A DNA stretch of 64,000 bases from Catenulispora sp. GP43 (GTDB lineage Bacteria > Actinomycetota > Actinomycetes > Streptomycetales > Catenulisporaceae), in contig NZ_JBGCCT010000007.1 of the NCBI RefSeq assembly GCF_041260665.1, positions 248,001 through 312,000 of the forward strand, written 5' to 3'. The position numbers and the translations under genes are program-made. Positions within the stretch are counted from its first letter, which is position 1. Each line of letters begins with the position of its first letter. Shown here in pieces: positions 8,752 through 16,588 of the stretch. The notes below the pieces were generated by a model. It did not search any database and was not told where the DNA came from. It was given only the letters and a program-made list of their open reading frames with translations.

Positions 8752-10536
8752 ATGACCGCCACGACCAGCAAGGGCAGGAAAGCCTCCGGCGACGGCCTCG
8801 TGGAGATGGCCTGGGACCCGATCACCCGGATCGTGGGCAGCCTCGGCATCTACACGAAGATCGACTTCAAGAACGCGACCGTGGCCGAGTGCCACAGCAC
8901 GTCCTCGATCTTCCGCGGCTACAGCCTGTTCATGAAGGGCAAGGACCCGCGCGACGCGCACTTCATCACCAGCCGCATCTGCGGCATCTGCGGCGACAAC
9001 CACGCCACCTGCTCCTGCTACGCGCAGAACATGGCCTACGGCGTGAAGCCGCCGCACCTCGGCGAGTGGATCGTGAACCTCGGCGAGGCCGCGGAATACA
9101 TGTTCGACCACAACATCTTCCAGGAGAACCTGGTCGGCGTGGACTACTGCGAGCGGATGGTCAAGGAGACCAACCCCTCGGTGCTGGCCAAGGCCGAGAA
9201 CACCCCGGCGCCCGGCGCCGAGGCGCACGGCTACAAGACCATCGCCGACATCATGCGGGCCCTGAACCCGTTCAGCGGCGAGTTCTACCGCGAGGCGCTG
9301 CAGGTCAGCCGCTCCACGCGGGAGATGTTCTGCCTGATGGAGGGGCGCCACGTCCACCCCTCCACGCTGTACGCCGGCGGCGTCGGCACGGTGGCGACCG
9401 TCCAGTTGATGACCGACTACCTGTCCCGGCTGATGCGCTACGTGGAGTTCATGAAGAAGGTCGTGCCGATGCACGACGACCTGTTCGACTTCTTCTACGA
9501 GGCGCTGCCGGGCTATGAGAACGTCGGCCTGCGCCGCACCCTGCTGGGCTGCTGGGGCTCCTTCCAGGACCCCGAGTACTGCAACTTCGCCTACGCGGAC
9601 ATGAGCGACTGGGGCCGCAAGATGTTCGTCACCCCCGGCGTCGTGGTCGACGGCAAGCTCGTCACCAACGACCTGGTGGACATCAACCTCGGCATCCGCA
9701 TCCTGCTGGGCAGCTCCTACTACGAGGACTGGAACGACCAGGAGACCTTCGTCAGCCACGACCCCCTGGGCAACCCGGTGGACCGCCGGCACCCCTGGAA
9801 CCAGCACACCAACCCGCGCCCGGGCAAGCGCGACCTGGAGGACAAGTACAGCTGGGTGATGTCCCCGCGCTGGTACGACGGCAAGGACTACCTGGCCCTG
9901 GACACCGGCGGCGGCCCGCTGGCGCGCCTGTGGTCCACCGCGCTGTCCGGGCTCGTGGACACCGGGTACGTCAAGGCCACCGGCCACAGCGTGCAGATCG
10001 AGCTGCCCAAGACGGCACTCAAGCCCGCGGTGACCTTCGAGTGGAAGATCCCGAAGTGGAGCAACACCCTGGAGCGCAACCGCGCCCGGACCTACTTCCA
10101 GGCCTACGCCGCGGCCTGCGCGCTGCACTTCGCGGAGAAGGCGCTGGCCGAGATCCGCGCCGGACGCACCCAGACCTGGGAGAAGTTCGAGGTGCCCAAC
10201 GAGGCGATCAGCTGCGGCTTCACCGAGGCCGTGCGCGGGGTGCTCTCGCACCACATGGTGATCCGCGACGGCAAGATCGCGAACTACCACCCGTACCCGC
10301 CGACGCCGTGGAACGCCAGCCCGCGCGACTCCTACGGGACGCCCGGGCCGTACGAGGACGCGGTCCAGGACCAGCCGCTGTTCGAGGAGAACAAGGGCGA
10401 CGCGTTCAAGGGCATCGACGTGATGCGCACGGTGCGCAGCTTCGACCCGTGCCTGCCGTGCGGGGTGCACATGTACCTCGGCGGCGGCAAGACCGTGCAG
10501 AAGCTGCACACGCCGACGATGGCGACGCCCGAGTGA
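8752..10536 (+). CDS. hhyL: [NiFe]-hydrogenase large subunit, group 1h
   Basis: 594 residues. It has the N-terminal WDPITRIVGS segment, the L1 signature RICGICGDNHATC (C77, C80, H84) and the L2 signature DPCLPCGVH (C567, C570, H573), giving the four Cys ligands of the NiFe centre. After H573 there is a 21-residue extension that the endopeptidase at 13844-14356 would remove after nickel insertion. It pairs with HhyS to oxidise atmospheric-level H2 as an energy source during starvation, as known for group 1h enzymes. The stop overlaps the next start (TGATG), so it is translationally coupled to the NifU-like gene. Confidence 0.96.
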   Translation: MTATTSKGRKASGDGLVEMAWDPITRIVGSLGIYTKIDFKNATVAECHSTSSIFRGYSLFMKGKDPRDAHFITSRICGICGDNHATCSCYAQNMAYGVKPPHLGEWIVNLGEAAEYMFDHNIFQENLVGVDYCERMVKETNPSVLAKAENTPAPGAEAHGYKTIADIMRALNPFSGEFYREALQVSRSTREMFCLMEGRHVHPSTLYAGGVGTVATVQLMTDYLSRLMRYVEFMKKVVPMHDDLFDFFYEALPGYENVGLRRTLLGCWGSFQDPEYCNFAYADMSDWGRKMFVTPGVVVDGKLVTNDLVDINLGIRILLGSSYYEDWNDQETFVSHDPLGNPVDRRHPWNQHTNPRPGKRDLEDKYSWVMSPRWYDGKDYLALDTGGGPLARLWSTALSGLVDTGYVKATGHSVQIELPKTALKPAVTFEWKIPKWSNTLERNRARTYFQAYAAACALHFAEKALAEIRAGRTQTWEKFEVPNEAISCGFTEAVRGVLSHHMVIRDGKIANYHPYPPTPWNASPRDSYGTPGPYEDAVQDQPLFEENKGDAFKGIDVMRTVRSFDPCLPCGVHMYLGGGKTVQKLHTPTMATPE

Positions 10537-11117
10537 TGGAGAACGCCGCCGCCACCGCATCCGCGGATACGGATGCGGACCGGCTCGTCGAGGTCGGCGA
10601 GCGGATCGAGCGGGTCCTCGAACAGGGGGACCCCGCTCGGCCGGTCGCCCGGGACGAGGCGCGGGACCTGCTGCGCCTCGTCACCGACCTCTACGGCGCC
10701 GGCCTCGAACGCCTCCTGGCGATCGCCGACGAGACCGGCGCCCTGGACGACGCCCTGCTGTCCCGCCTGGCCGCCGACCCGCTCGTCGGCAGCCTGCTGC
10801 TGGTCCACGGACTGCACCCGGACAGCGTCGAACAGCGGGTGGCCCGCGCCCTGGACGAGCTCCGGCCGCAGCTGGAGCGGCACGAGGTCGGGGTCGAGGC
10901 CGACGCGAGCCAGGGCGGCACGGTGCTCCTGCGCGTCACCGGGGCCGGCGGCTGCGCCTCGACCTCCGAGGCGCTCGTCGGCAGCATCCGAGCGGCGGTC
11001 GAGGACGCCGCGCCGGACGCGGTGGTGAAGGTCGAGACGGCGCGCGCCGCCGCGGAGACCTTCATCTCCCTGGACTCGCTGATGCCCGGCCTTACGAAGA
11101 AGCCGGTGCGCGCATGA
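10536..11117 (+). CDS. NifU-C-like protein of the hydrogenase operon
   Basis: 193 residues. The C-terminal part, about residues 115-170, resembles the NifU C-terminal scaffold domain (VLLRVTGAGGCASTSEALVG...AAPDAVVKVE). The canonical CxxC of that domain is reduced to a single Cys (GAGGCAST). The N-terminal 110 residues are helical with no match I can name. It probably takes part in Fe-S delivery to the hydrogenase, but with one Cys it would have to dimerise or act as a carrier without a classical site. The ATG at 10536 overlaps the hhyL stop, and its own stop overlaps the next start. Confidence 0.8.
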   Translation: MENAAATASADTDADRLVEVGERIERVLEQGDPARPVARDEARDLLRLVTDLYGAGLERLLAIADETGALDDALLSRLAADPLVGSLLLVHGLHPDSVEQRVARALDELRPQLERHEVGVEADASQGGTVLLRVTGAGGCASTSEALVGSIRAAVEDAAPDAVVKVETARAAAETFISLDSLMPGLTKKPVRA

Positions 11118-11749
11118 GCCAACCGACAGCCGCGCCGGTCCAGAACACCGACGCCCTGGCCGCCCTGCGCAGGATCCGCGCGACCAGACCAAAGGCGCAC
11201 CCCGAGGTCCCGACGGTCATCGAGCGCTGCGAACTGTGTGCCGTCCCGGTCCCGCCCGAGCACCGCCACGTCGTCAACCTCGACAGCCGCGCCCTTATGT
11301 GCGCCTGCCGCCCCTGCTCGCTGCTGTTCGAGCACCAGGGAGCCGAGCTGTCCTATCGCACCGTCCCCGACCGCCACCTCGCGCTCCCGCCGCTGCCCCG
11401 GCAGCAGTGGGACAGCCTCGAAGTCCCGGTCGGCCTGGCCTTCATCTTCCGCAACTCCCGGCAGGAGCGCACCGTCGTCTGCTATCCGGGCCCGGCCGGC
11501 GCCACCGAGGCCGACCTGCCCACCGACGCCTCCGAGGCGTTCGTCGAGGCCGTCCCGGACGTCGAGGCCGTCCTGGTCCGGGCGCGCGAGGACGGGTTCG
11601 ACCGCTTCGTCGTCCCCATCGACGCCTGCTACGCCCTGGTCGGCCATCTGCGCGTGCTGTGGCGCGGCTTCGACGGCGGCTCCGAGGCCCATGCCCGGGT
11701 TGCGGAGTTCTTCGCCGACATCGAGCGCAAGGCGGTGCGACCGGCGTGA
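11114..11749 (+). CDS. DUF5947 family hydrogenase-associated protein
   Basis: 211 residues. A zinc-ribbon-like segment CELC...CACRPC lies at about residues 39-68, followed by a mixed alpha/beta region (VGLAFIFRNSRQERTVVCYPGP). I recall this as DUF5947, a family found next to group 1h hydrogenase genes; no reaction is known. A metal-binding maturation or electron-transfer accessory is plausible. Start ATG overlaps the previous stop by 4 bp and its stop overlaps the next GTG by 4 bp, so production is coupled to the hydrogenase operon. Confidence 0.8.
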   Translation: MSQPTAAPVQNTDALAALRRIRATRPKAHPEVPTVIERCELCAVPVPPEHRHVVNLDSRALMCACRPCSLLFEHQGAELSYRTVPDRHLALPPLPRQQWDSLEVPVGLAFIFRNSRQERTVVCYPGPAGATEADLPTDASEAFVEAVPDVEAVLVRAREDGFDRFVVPIDACYALVGHLRVLWRGFDGGSEAHARVAEFFADIERKAVRPA

Positions 11750-12390
11750 GCGAGCTCGCCTTCACCGTGCTGGACATCAGCCCGGAGCCGTACGCGGCCG
11801 CGCCGAACCTGGCCGCCCGCCTGCGGATCACCGAGGCCACCGGCGAGCGCGTCCACGCGATCGCGCTGCGCTGCCAGGTTCAGATCGAACCGCGCCGCCG
11901 TTCCTACAACGGCGAGGAGAAGACTGATCTCGCTGACCTGTTCGGCGCGCCGGCGCGCTGGGGCGAGACGCTGCGCCCGGTGGTGTGGACCCAGGCCTCG
12001 ACGATGGTGCCCGGCTTCACCGGCTCGGTGGACGTCGACCTGCCGCTGCCGTGCACCTACGACTTCGAGGTCGCCGCCGCCAAGTACCTGCAGGCCCTGG
12101 CCGGCGACGACGTCCCGCTGACCCTGCTGTTCAGCGGCACGGTGTTCACCCGGGGCCTGGCCGGCTTCGGCGTGGAGCAGATCCCCTGGCACCTGGAGGC
12201 CTCGTACCGCATGCCGATCCGCGTCTGGCGCGAGCTGATGGACGCCCACTTCCCGAACACCGGATGGATCCGGCTGGACCGCGAGACGCTGCGCCGCCTG
12301 GGCCGCTACCGATCCGAGCGCGCGCTCACCGACTGGGGCCAGGTCTTCGACGCGCTGCTGCCGGCCGAGGAGTTGGAGGCTTCGCGATGA
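11746..12390 (+). CDS. DUF6084 family hydrogenase-associated protein
   Basis: 214 residues starting at GTG 11746 inside the previous stop. Beta-rich sequence with no Cys-rich or catalytic motif: SELAFTVLDISPEPYAAAPN at the start, then VPGFTGSVDVDLPLPCTYDFEVAAAKY and IPWHLEASYRMPIRVWRELMDAHFP. I recall the pattern as DUF6084, which co-occurs with group 1h hydrogenases. Function unknown; perhaps a structural or chaperone partner of the large subunit. Coupled on both sides by ATGA/GTGA overlaps. Confidence 0.78.
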   Translation: MSELAFTVLDISPEPYAAAPNLAARLRITEATGERVHAIALRCQVQIEPRRRSYNGEEKTDLADLFGAPARWGETLRPVVWTQASTMVPGFTGSVDVDLPLPCTYDFEVAAAKYLQALAGDDVPLTLLFSGTVFTRGLAGFGVEQIPWHLEASYRMPIRVWRELMDAHFPNTGWIRLDRETLRRLGRYRSERALTDWGQVFDALLPAEELEASR

Positions 12391-13847
12391 CGTACGCCGA
12401 TGTCGACGTCGCCGAACCGCGCGAGGAGGCGCGTCTGGCCGCCGCCCGCCGCGTGGCCGACGCGATCCTGTTCGAGGGCTACATCCTGTACCCGTACCGT
12501 GCCACCTCGGCGAAGAACCAGATGCGCTGGCAGTTCGGGATGCTCGGGCCGGACGGCGCCGCGCGGGCCGGGGTCGGCGAGGAGTCCGGGATGCGCGCGA
12601 CGCTCCTGGTCCAGCCCGAGACCGACGCCGATGTCGGCGTGGATCTGAATCTCCGCTTCCTGCACCCGCAGTTCCGATCCGTCGAGCGGACAACCGGCGC
12701 CGGCTTCGAGCCGGCCGAGTCGCTGACCATCGCCGGCACGCACTGGATCCCCTGGCACGAGGCGGTGGTCTGCGAAGTCCCGCTGACCGGCATCACCTCC
12801 GACACCGTCATCCCCATCGAGATCGCCGGCTGCCAGGAGACCGAGCCCCTGCACGACGACGGCCGCCTGGCCGGACGCCTGGTCCGTACCCGCGAGCGCC
12901 TGCGCGGCCGGGTCAGCGTGTCCTGGCGGCGGTTGGACGCCGTCGCCGGCCGGCCCCTGCTGGCCGTCGACGTCGAAGTCACCAACCTCGGCCGCTGGGA
13001 CCGGTCCGGCGCGGCCGACACCGCTCGCACCGCGGCGCGCGACCTGGCCGCCCGCACCTCCTTCGCCGGGGCCCATGTCGTGGCGCGCGCCGAGGGCGGA
13101 CGCTTCCTGTCCCTCACCGACCCGCCCTCCTGGGCCTCGCAGGCCGCCGCGACCGGCGACCAGCACCGCTGCTGGCCGGTCCTGCTCGGCGACGAGGGAG
13201 GCCCGGACGATCTGGTCCTGGTCTCGCCGATCATCCTGTCCGACCGCCCCGCGGTCGCCCCGGAGAGCGCCGGCGACTTCTTCGACGCCACCGAGATCGA
13301 CGAGATGCTCGCGCTGCGCGTGCGCACCCTGACCGACGACGAGAAGGCCCAGGCCCGCGGCACCGATCCGCGCGCCGCCGAGATCGTCGACCGCTGCGAC
13401 ACCATGACCGACGCGGTGCTCGCCGGGCTGCACGGCGTCGTGCGGGACTCGGCGGGCGGGAGCTGGGCCGACAAGATCTCCGCCGACAAGATCTCCGCCC
13501 ACAAGATCTTCGACCAGCCGGACACCCCGGACATCTTCGCGACCTCCGACACCCCCTGGTGGGACCCCGAGGCCGACGCCTCCGTGGCCCCGGAGACCGA
13601 CACCGTCGTGGTCGCCGGCGTCGCCGTCGGCAAGGGCAGCAAGGTGCGCCTGCACCCGCTGCGGCGCGCCGACGCCCAGGACATGTTCCTGGCCGGGCAG
13701 AGCGCGACCGTGGCCGCCGTCCTGCACGACGTCGACGACGGCGTCCACGTGGCCGTCACCCTCGACGACGACCCGGCCAACGACCTGCACGCCTGGTACG
13801 GCCGCTACCACTACTTCGCCCCCGAGGAACTGGAGCCGCTGCGATGA
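12387..13847 (+). CDS. Unknown 486-aa hydrogenase-operon protein
   Basis: 486 residues, no family I can name with certainty. The N-terminal FEGYILYPYRATSAKNQMRWQFG and the C-terminal GKGSKVRLHPLRRADAQDMFL...YGRYHYFAPEELE are well formed and likely conserved. Around residues 361-375 there is a short repeat (ADKIS-ADKIS-AHKIF) encoded by three near-identical 15-bp units at 13468-13512. No signal peptide, TM segment or Cys cluster is seen, so it is probably cytoplasmic. Strict coupling (ATGA at both ends) between DUF6084 and the endopeptidase gene points to a role in assembly or stability of the hydrogenase. Confidence 0.75.
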   Translation: MTYADVDVAEPREEARLAAARRVADAILFEGYILYPYRATSAKNQMRWQFGMLGPDGAARAGVGEESGMRATLLVQPETDADVGVDLNLRFLHPQFRSVERTTGAGFEPAESLTIAGTHWIPWHEAVVCEVPLTGITSDTVIPIEIAGCQETEPLHDDGRLAGRLVRTRERLRGRVSVSWRRLDAVAGRPLLAVDVEVTNLGRWDRSGAADTARTAARDLAARTSFAGAHVVARAEGGRFLSLTDPPSWASQAAATGDQHRCWPVLLGDEGGPDDLVLVSPIILSDRPAVAPESAGDFFDATEIDEMLALRVRTLTDDEKAQARGTDPRAAEIVDRCDTMTDAVLAGLHGVVRDSAGGSWADKISADKISAHKIFDQPDTPDIFATSDTPWWDPEADASVAPETDTVVVAGVAVGKGSKVRLHPLRRADAQDMFLAGQSATVAAVLHDVDDGVHVAVTLDDDPANDLHAWYGRYHYFAPEELEPLR

Positions 13848-14356
13848 GCTCCGCGAACCCGCGTGTTCCGCGCGTCCTGGTCGCCGGCATCGGCAACGTC
13901 TTCCTCGGCGACGACGGCTTCGGCTCCGAGGTGGCCCGGCGCCTGGCCGCCGAGCCGCTGCCGGAGAACGTGACCGTGACCGACTACGGCATCCGCGGCA
14001 TGCACCTGGCGTTCGACCTGCTCGACGGCTACGACGTGCTCCTGCTCGTCGACGCGCTGCCGCACGGCGCCGCGCCCGGGGACGTCACCGTCCTGGAGGT
14101 CGGCGAGGAGGACCTCGGCTCCGGCGAGTTCGACGCGCACGGCATGAGCCCGGTCGCGGTCCTGGGCTCGCTGGGCTCCCTCGGCGGCCGGCTGCCGCCG
14201 CGGACCTTCGTCGTCGGCTGCGAGCCGGCGGACGTCGGCGAGGGCATCGGCCTGTCCCCGGCGGTCGCGGCGGCCGTCCAGACCGCGCTTTCGGCCATCC
14301 GGGTGCTTATCCCCGGCGACCCGGTAGACCTCACCAGCATCGCGAAAGGTGTGTGA
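13844..14356 (+). CDS. Hydrogenase maturation endopeptidase (HyaD/HycI type)
   Basis: 170 residues. The N-terminal VLVAGIGNVFLGDDGFGSEVA is the nickel-sensing core of this protease family, with an acidic ligand in DDGFG; VLLLVDALPHGAAPG and the HGMSP segment supply the other conserved acidic/His ligands. It cleaves the C-terminal extension of HhyL after the last His once Ni is in place, which locks the active site. Start ATG 13844 overlaps the previous stop. Seeing it inside the structural operon matches the tailed large subunit. Confidence 0.93.
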   Translation: MSSANPRVPRVLVAGIGNVFLGDDGFGSEVARRLAAEPLPENVTVTDYGIRGMHLAFDLLDGYDVLLLVDALPHGAAPGDVTVLEVGEEDLGSGEFDAHGMSPVAVLGSLGSLGGRLPPRTFVVGCEPADVGEGIGLSPAVAAAVQTALSAIRVLIPGDPVDLTSIAKGV

Positions 14357-14357
14357 C

Positions 14358-14477
14358 ATGAAGGTATTCGGTGTTCTCAGCGCGACCGCCCTGACCGTGC
14401 TCGGCGTGGCGGCCTCGGTGCTGGCCGTGCGCTCGCTGCCCGACCTGGCGCGTTACCTGAAGATCAGGAGCATGTGA
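14358..14477 (+). CDS. 39-aa membrane peptide, DUF6893 type
   Basis: ATG at 14358, one base after the protease stop, TGA at 14475-14477. The peptide starts MKVFGVLSATALTVLGVAAS, continues as one hydrophobic helix and ends in a positively charged RYLKIRSM tail, so it is a single-pass membrane peptide with its basic end likely in the cytoplasm. I recall this as DUF6893, a small protein seen at actinobacterial hydrogenase loci. It lies between the protease and hypA with 1-bp and 3-bp gaps, so it belongs to the operon. It could anchor the otherwise soluble enzyme at the membrane (inference). Confidence 0.8.
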   Translation: MKVFGVLSATALTVLGVAASVLAVRSLPDLARYLKIRSM

Positions 14478-14480
14478 CAG

Positions 14481-14882
14481 ATGCACGAGATCGGATACTG
14501 CGCCGGGGTCCTGGAGGCCGTGGAGCGCCGTGCCGCCGGCCGGCCCGTGGCCCGGATCGGGGTCCTGGTCGGGGCCCTGCACCGGATCTCGCCGGCCGCG
14601 TTCGAGCAGTCGTTCCAGCTGGTTGCCGACGGCGGCGTGGCGGCCGGCGCGAGCACCGAGGTGGCGATCGCCCCGGTGCGGGCCAGCTGCACCGCGTGCC
14701 CGGCCGCGTTCGAGAGCACGGAGGCGACGCCCGCGTGCCCGGACTGCCACAGCACGGAGGTGGCCACCGAGGGCGGCGACGAGCTGGTGCTGCAGTGGGT
14801 GCAGTACACCGGCGAGCAGGACGGCGCCGCCGCGCGCGAGCACGCCGCCCCGGTGTCGGTCGCCGTGCGAGAGGACCACTGA
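14481..14882 (+). CDS. hypA: Nickel metallochaperone HypA
   Basis: 133 residues, starting MHEIGYC with the nickel-binding His2 and Glu3. The zinc site is CTACPAAF...CPDC (about residues 72-97). HypA delivers Ni to the large subunit, normally together with the GTPase HypB. HypB is not encoded in this window; in many operons it lies next to hypA. The C-terminal 25 residues after the zinc domain are longer than usual and acidic. Three bases separate it from hypC. Confidence 0.94.
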   Translation: MHEIGYCAGVLEAVERRAAGRPVARIGVLVGALHRISPAAFEQSFQLVADGGVAAGASTEVAIAPVRASCTACPAAFESTEATPACPDCHSTEVATEGGDELVLQWVQYTGEQDGAAAREHAAPVSVAVREDH

Positions 14883-14885
14883 GCC

Positions 14886-15161
14886 GTGTGCCTGGCGATC
14901 CCCGGACAGGTCGCGGAGCTGGTCCCCGACACCGATGAGCAGCTGGCCGTGATCGACGTGGTCGGCGTCAAACGCAAGATCAACATCGGCCTGCTGGAGC
15001 GCGGCACGCTGGCGCCGGGGGACTGGGTGCTGATCCACGTCGGCTTCGCCATGTCCAAGGTCGACGAGAAGGAGGCGGCCGAGGCGCTGGCGGTGCTGGA
15101 GATGATGGGCCAGGCCTTCGACGAGGAGCTGCAGGCCGTCGCCGAATCGGATCCGGTGTGA
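14886..15161 (+). CDS. hypC: Hydrogenase assembly chaperone HypC
   Basis: 91 residues from a GTG start. It begins MCLAIPGQV with the essential Cys2, exposed after Met removal, followed by VDVVGVKRKINIGLL and GDWVLIHVGFAMSKVDEKEA, all typical of HypC/HybG. HypC works with HypD to build the Fe(CN)2CO unit and escorts it to the large-subunit precursor. The stop overlaps the GTG start of the HypC-like gene downstream by 3 bp. Confidence 0.95.
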   Translation: MCLAIPGQVAELVPDTDEQLAVIDVVGVKRKINIGLLERGTLAPGDWVLIHVGFAMSKVDEKEAAEALAVLEMMGQAFDEELQAVAESDPV

Positions 15162-15424
15162 ACGGCGGGCCCGACGCCGCGCCGCCGGGGTTCGGGGCCT
15201 GCTCCGGCGACGCCGACGGCGAGTGCCTGACGTGCGGCGACATCGCCGTCCCGCTGACCGTGGTCGCGCTCGCCGGCGACGGCGCCGACGCGCGCTGCCG
15301 CGACGCCGCCGGGCGGACCGAGACCGTCGCCGTGGAGCTGGTCGGGCCGGTCGCCGTGGGGGACCGGCTCCTGGTGCACGCCGGCGTCGCGATCGAGACG
15401 CTGCCGCCCGCCACGGAAGCCTAG
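15158..15424 (+). CDS. HypC-like second chaperone without N-terminal Cys2
   Basis: 88 residues. The C-terminal half, GPVAVGDRLLVHAGVAIETL, and the centre, CLTCGDIAVPLTVVAL, match the HypC barrel fold. It lacks the Cys2 needed by classical HypC; instead a CLTC pair lies at residues about 23-26 after a Gly/Ala-rich leader. GTG start at 15158 overlaps the hypC stop; 16 bp downstream comes hypD. It may be a partner that replaces one HypC function, or a chaperone for a different step. Confidence 0.8.
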   Translation: MNGGPDAAPPGFGACSGDADGECLTCGDIAVPLTVVALAGDGADARCRDAAGRTETVAVELVGPVAVGDRLLVHAGVAIETLPPATEA

Positions 15425-15440
15425 GAAACAGGAGCCTGCG

Positions 15441-16565
15441 ATGCGCTTTGTCGACGAATACCGCGACCCGGAGCTGGCCCGCGTGCTGTCGGCGCAGATC
15501 GCCGCGCTGGCCGAGCCCGGGCGGCACTACAAGTTCATGGAGGTCTGCGGCGGCCACACGCACGCGATCTACCGCTACGGCGTGCACGACCTGCTGCCGG
15601 AGAACATCGAACTCGTGCACGGCCCGGGCTGCCCGGTGTGCGTGATCCCGATGGGCCGCGTCGACGACGGCATCGCCCTGGCCGAGCAGCCCGGCGTGAT
15701 CCTGACCTGCTTCGGCGACATGATGCGGGTGCCCGGCGGGCGCGGCTCGTTCCTGGAGGCCAACGCCCGCGGCACCGACATCCGCATGGTGTACTCGCCG
15801 CTGGACGCGCTGCGCATCGCCCGGGAGAACCCGGACCGGCAGGTCGTCTTCTACGCCATCGGCTTCGAGACCACCGCGCCCTCGACCGCGCTGACCGTCC
15901 TGCGCGCCGAGCAGGAGGGCATCGAGAACTTCTCGGTGATGTGCAGCCACGTCACGATCATCCCGGCGATCAAGGCCATCCTGGACTCCCCGGACCTGCG
16001 CCTGGATGCCTTCATCGGGCCCGGCCACGTCTCCACGGTCATCGGCTGCCGGCCGTACGAGTTCATCGCGCGCGAGCACGGCAAGCCGGTGGTCTGCGCG
16101 GGCTTCGAGCCGCTGGACGTGCTGCAGTCCGTCCACATGATCATGAAGCAGCTCGCCGAGGGCCGCAGCGAGGTGGAGAACCAGTACGGCCGCGTGGTCC
16201 GCTGGGACGGTAACGAGCTGGCACTGAAGTCGCTGAGCAGGGTCTTCGAACTGCGGCCGTTCTTCGAATGGCGCGGCCTGGGATCCATCCCGCAGTCGGC
16301 GCTGCGCTTCACCGAGGCCTACGCACGCTTCGATGCCGAACAACGCTACGCCCTGCCCGGGGTCCGCGTCGCCGACCCGAAGGCGTGCCAGTGTGGCGAG
16401 GTGCTCAAGGGGGTGCTGAAGCCGTGGGAGTGCAAGGTGTTCGGCACCGCCTGCACCCCCGAGACGCCGATCGGCACCTGCATGGTCTCCTCCGAAGGGG
16501 CCTGCGCCGCCTACTACAACTTCGGCCAGTACTCGCGGCAGCGCCTCGACCTGCAAGTGCTCTGA
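15441..16565 (+). CDS. hypD: HypD, Fe-S protein for Fe(CN)2CO assembly
   Basis: 374 residues, full length. It holds MEVCGGHTHAIYRYG, HGPGCPVCVIPMGR, ILTCFGDMMRVPG, FYAIGFETTAPSTA and the C-terminal Cys set (CQCGEVLKG, WECKVFG, CTPETPIGTCMVSSEGACAAY) for its [4Fe-4S] cluster. HypD is the scaffold on which iron receives CN and CO together with HypC. Strong SD, CAGGAG, seven bases before ATG 15441. Confidence 0.96.
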   Translation: MRFVDEYRDPELARVLSAQIAALAEPGRHYKFMEVCGGHTHAIYRYGVHDLLPENIELVHGPGCPVCVIPMGRVDDGIALAEQPGVILTCFGDMMRVPGGRGSFLEANARGTDIRMVYSPLDALRIARENPDRQVVFYAIGFETTAPSTALTVLRAEQEGIENFSVMCSHVTIIPAIKAILDSPDLRLDAFIGPGHVSTVIGCRPYEFIAREHGKPVVCAGFEPLDVLQSVHMIMKQLAEGRSEVENQYGRVVRWDGNELALKSLSRVFELRPFFEWRGLGSIPQSALRFTEAYARFDAEQRYALPGVRVADPKACQCGEVLKGVLKPWECKVFGTACTPETPIGTCMVSSEGACAAYYNFGQYSRQRLDLQVL

Positions 16566-16588
16566 AGCGTTCTGAGAAGGAGAACCAG

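Noticed and set aside
8098-10560. Very long open frame (820 codons) on the minus strand opposite the hydrogenase genes
   Set aside because: It is the antisense shadow of hhyS/hhyL; low-complexity Val/His/Gly/Ala/Arg composition, no motif, and the plus strand has clear catalytic signatures.
14331-16556. 741-codon minus-strand frame opposite hypA-hypD
   Set aside because: Antisense shadow caused by high G+C; the plus strand holds five recognised hyp and related genes.
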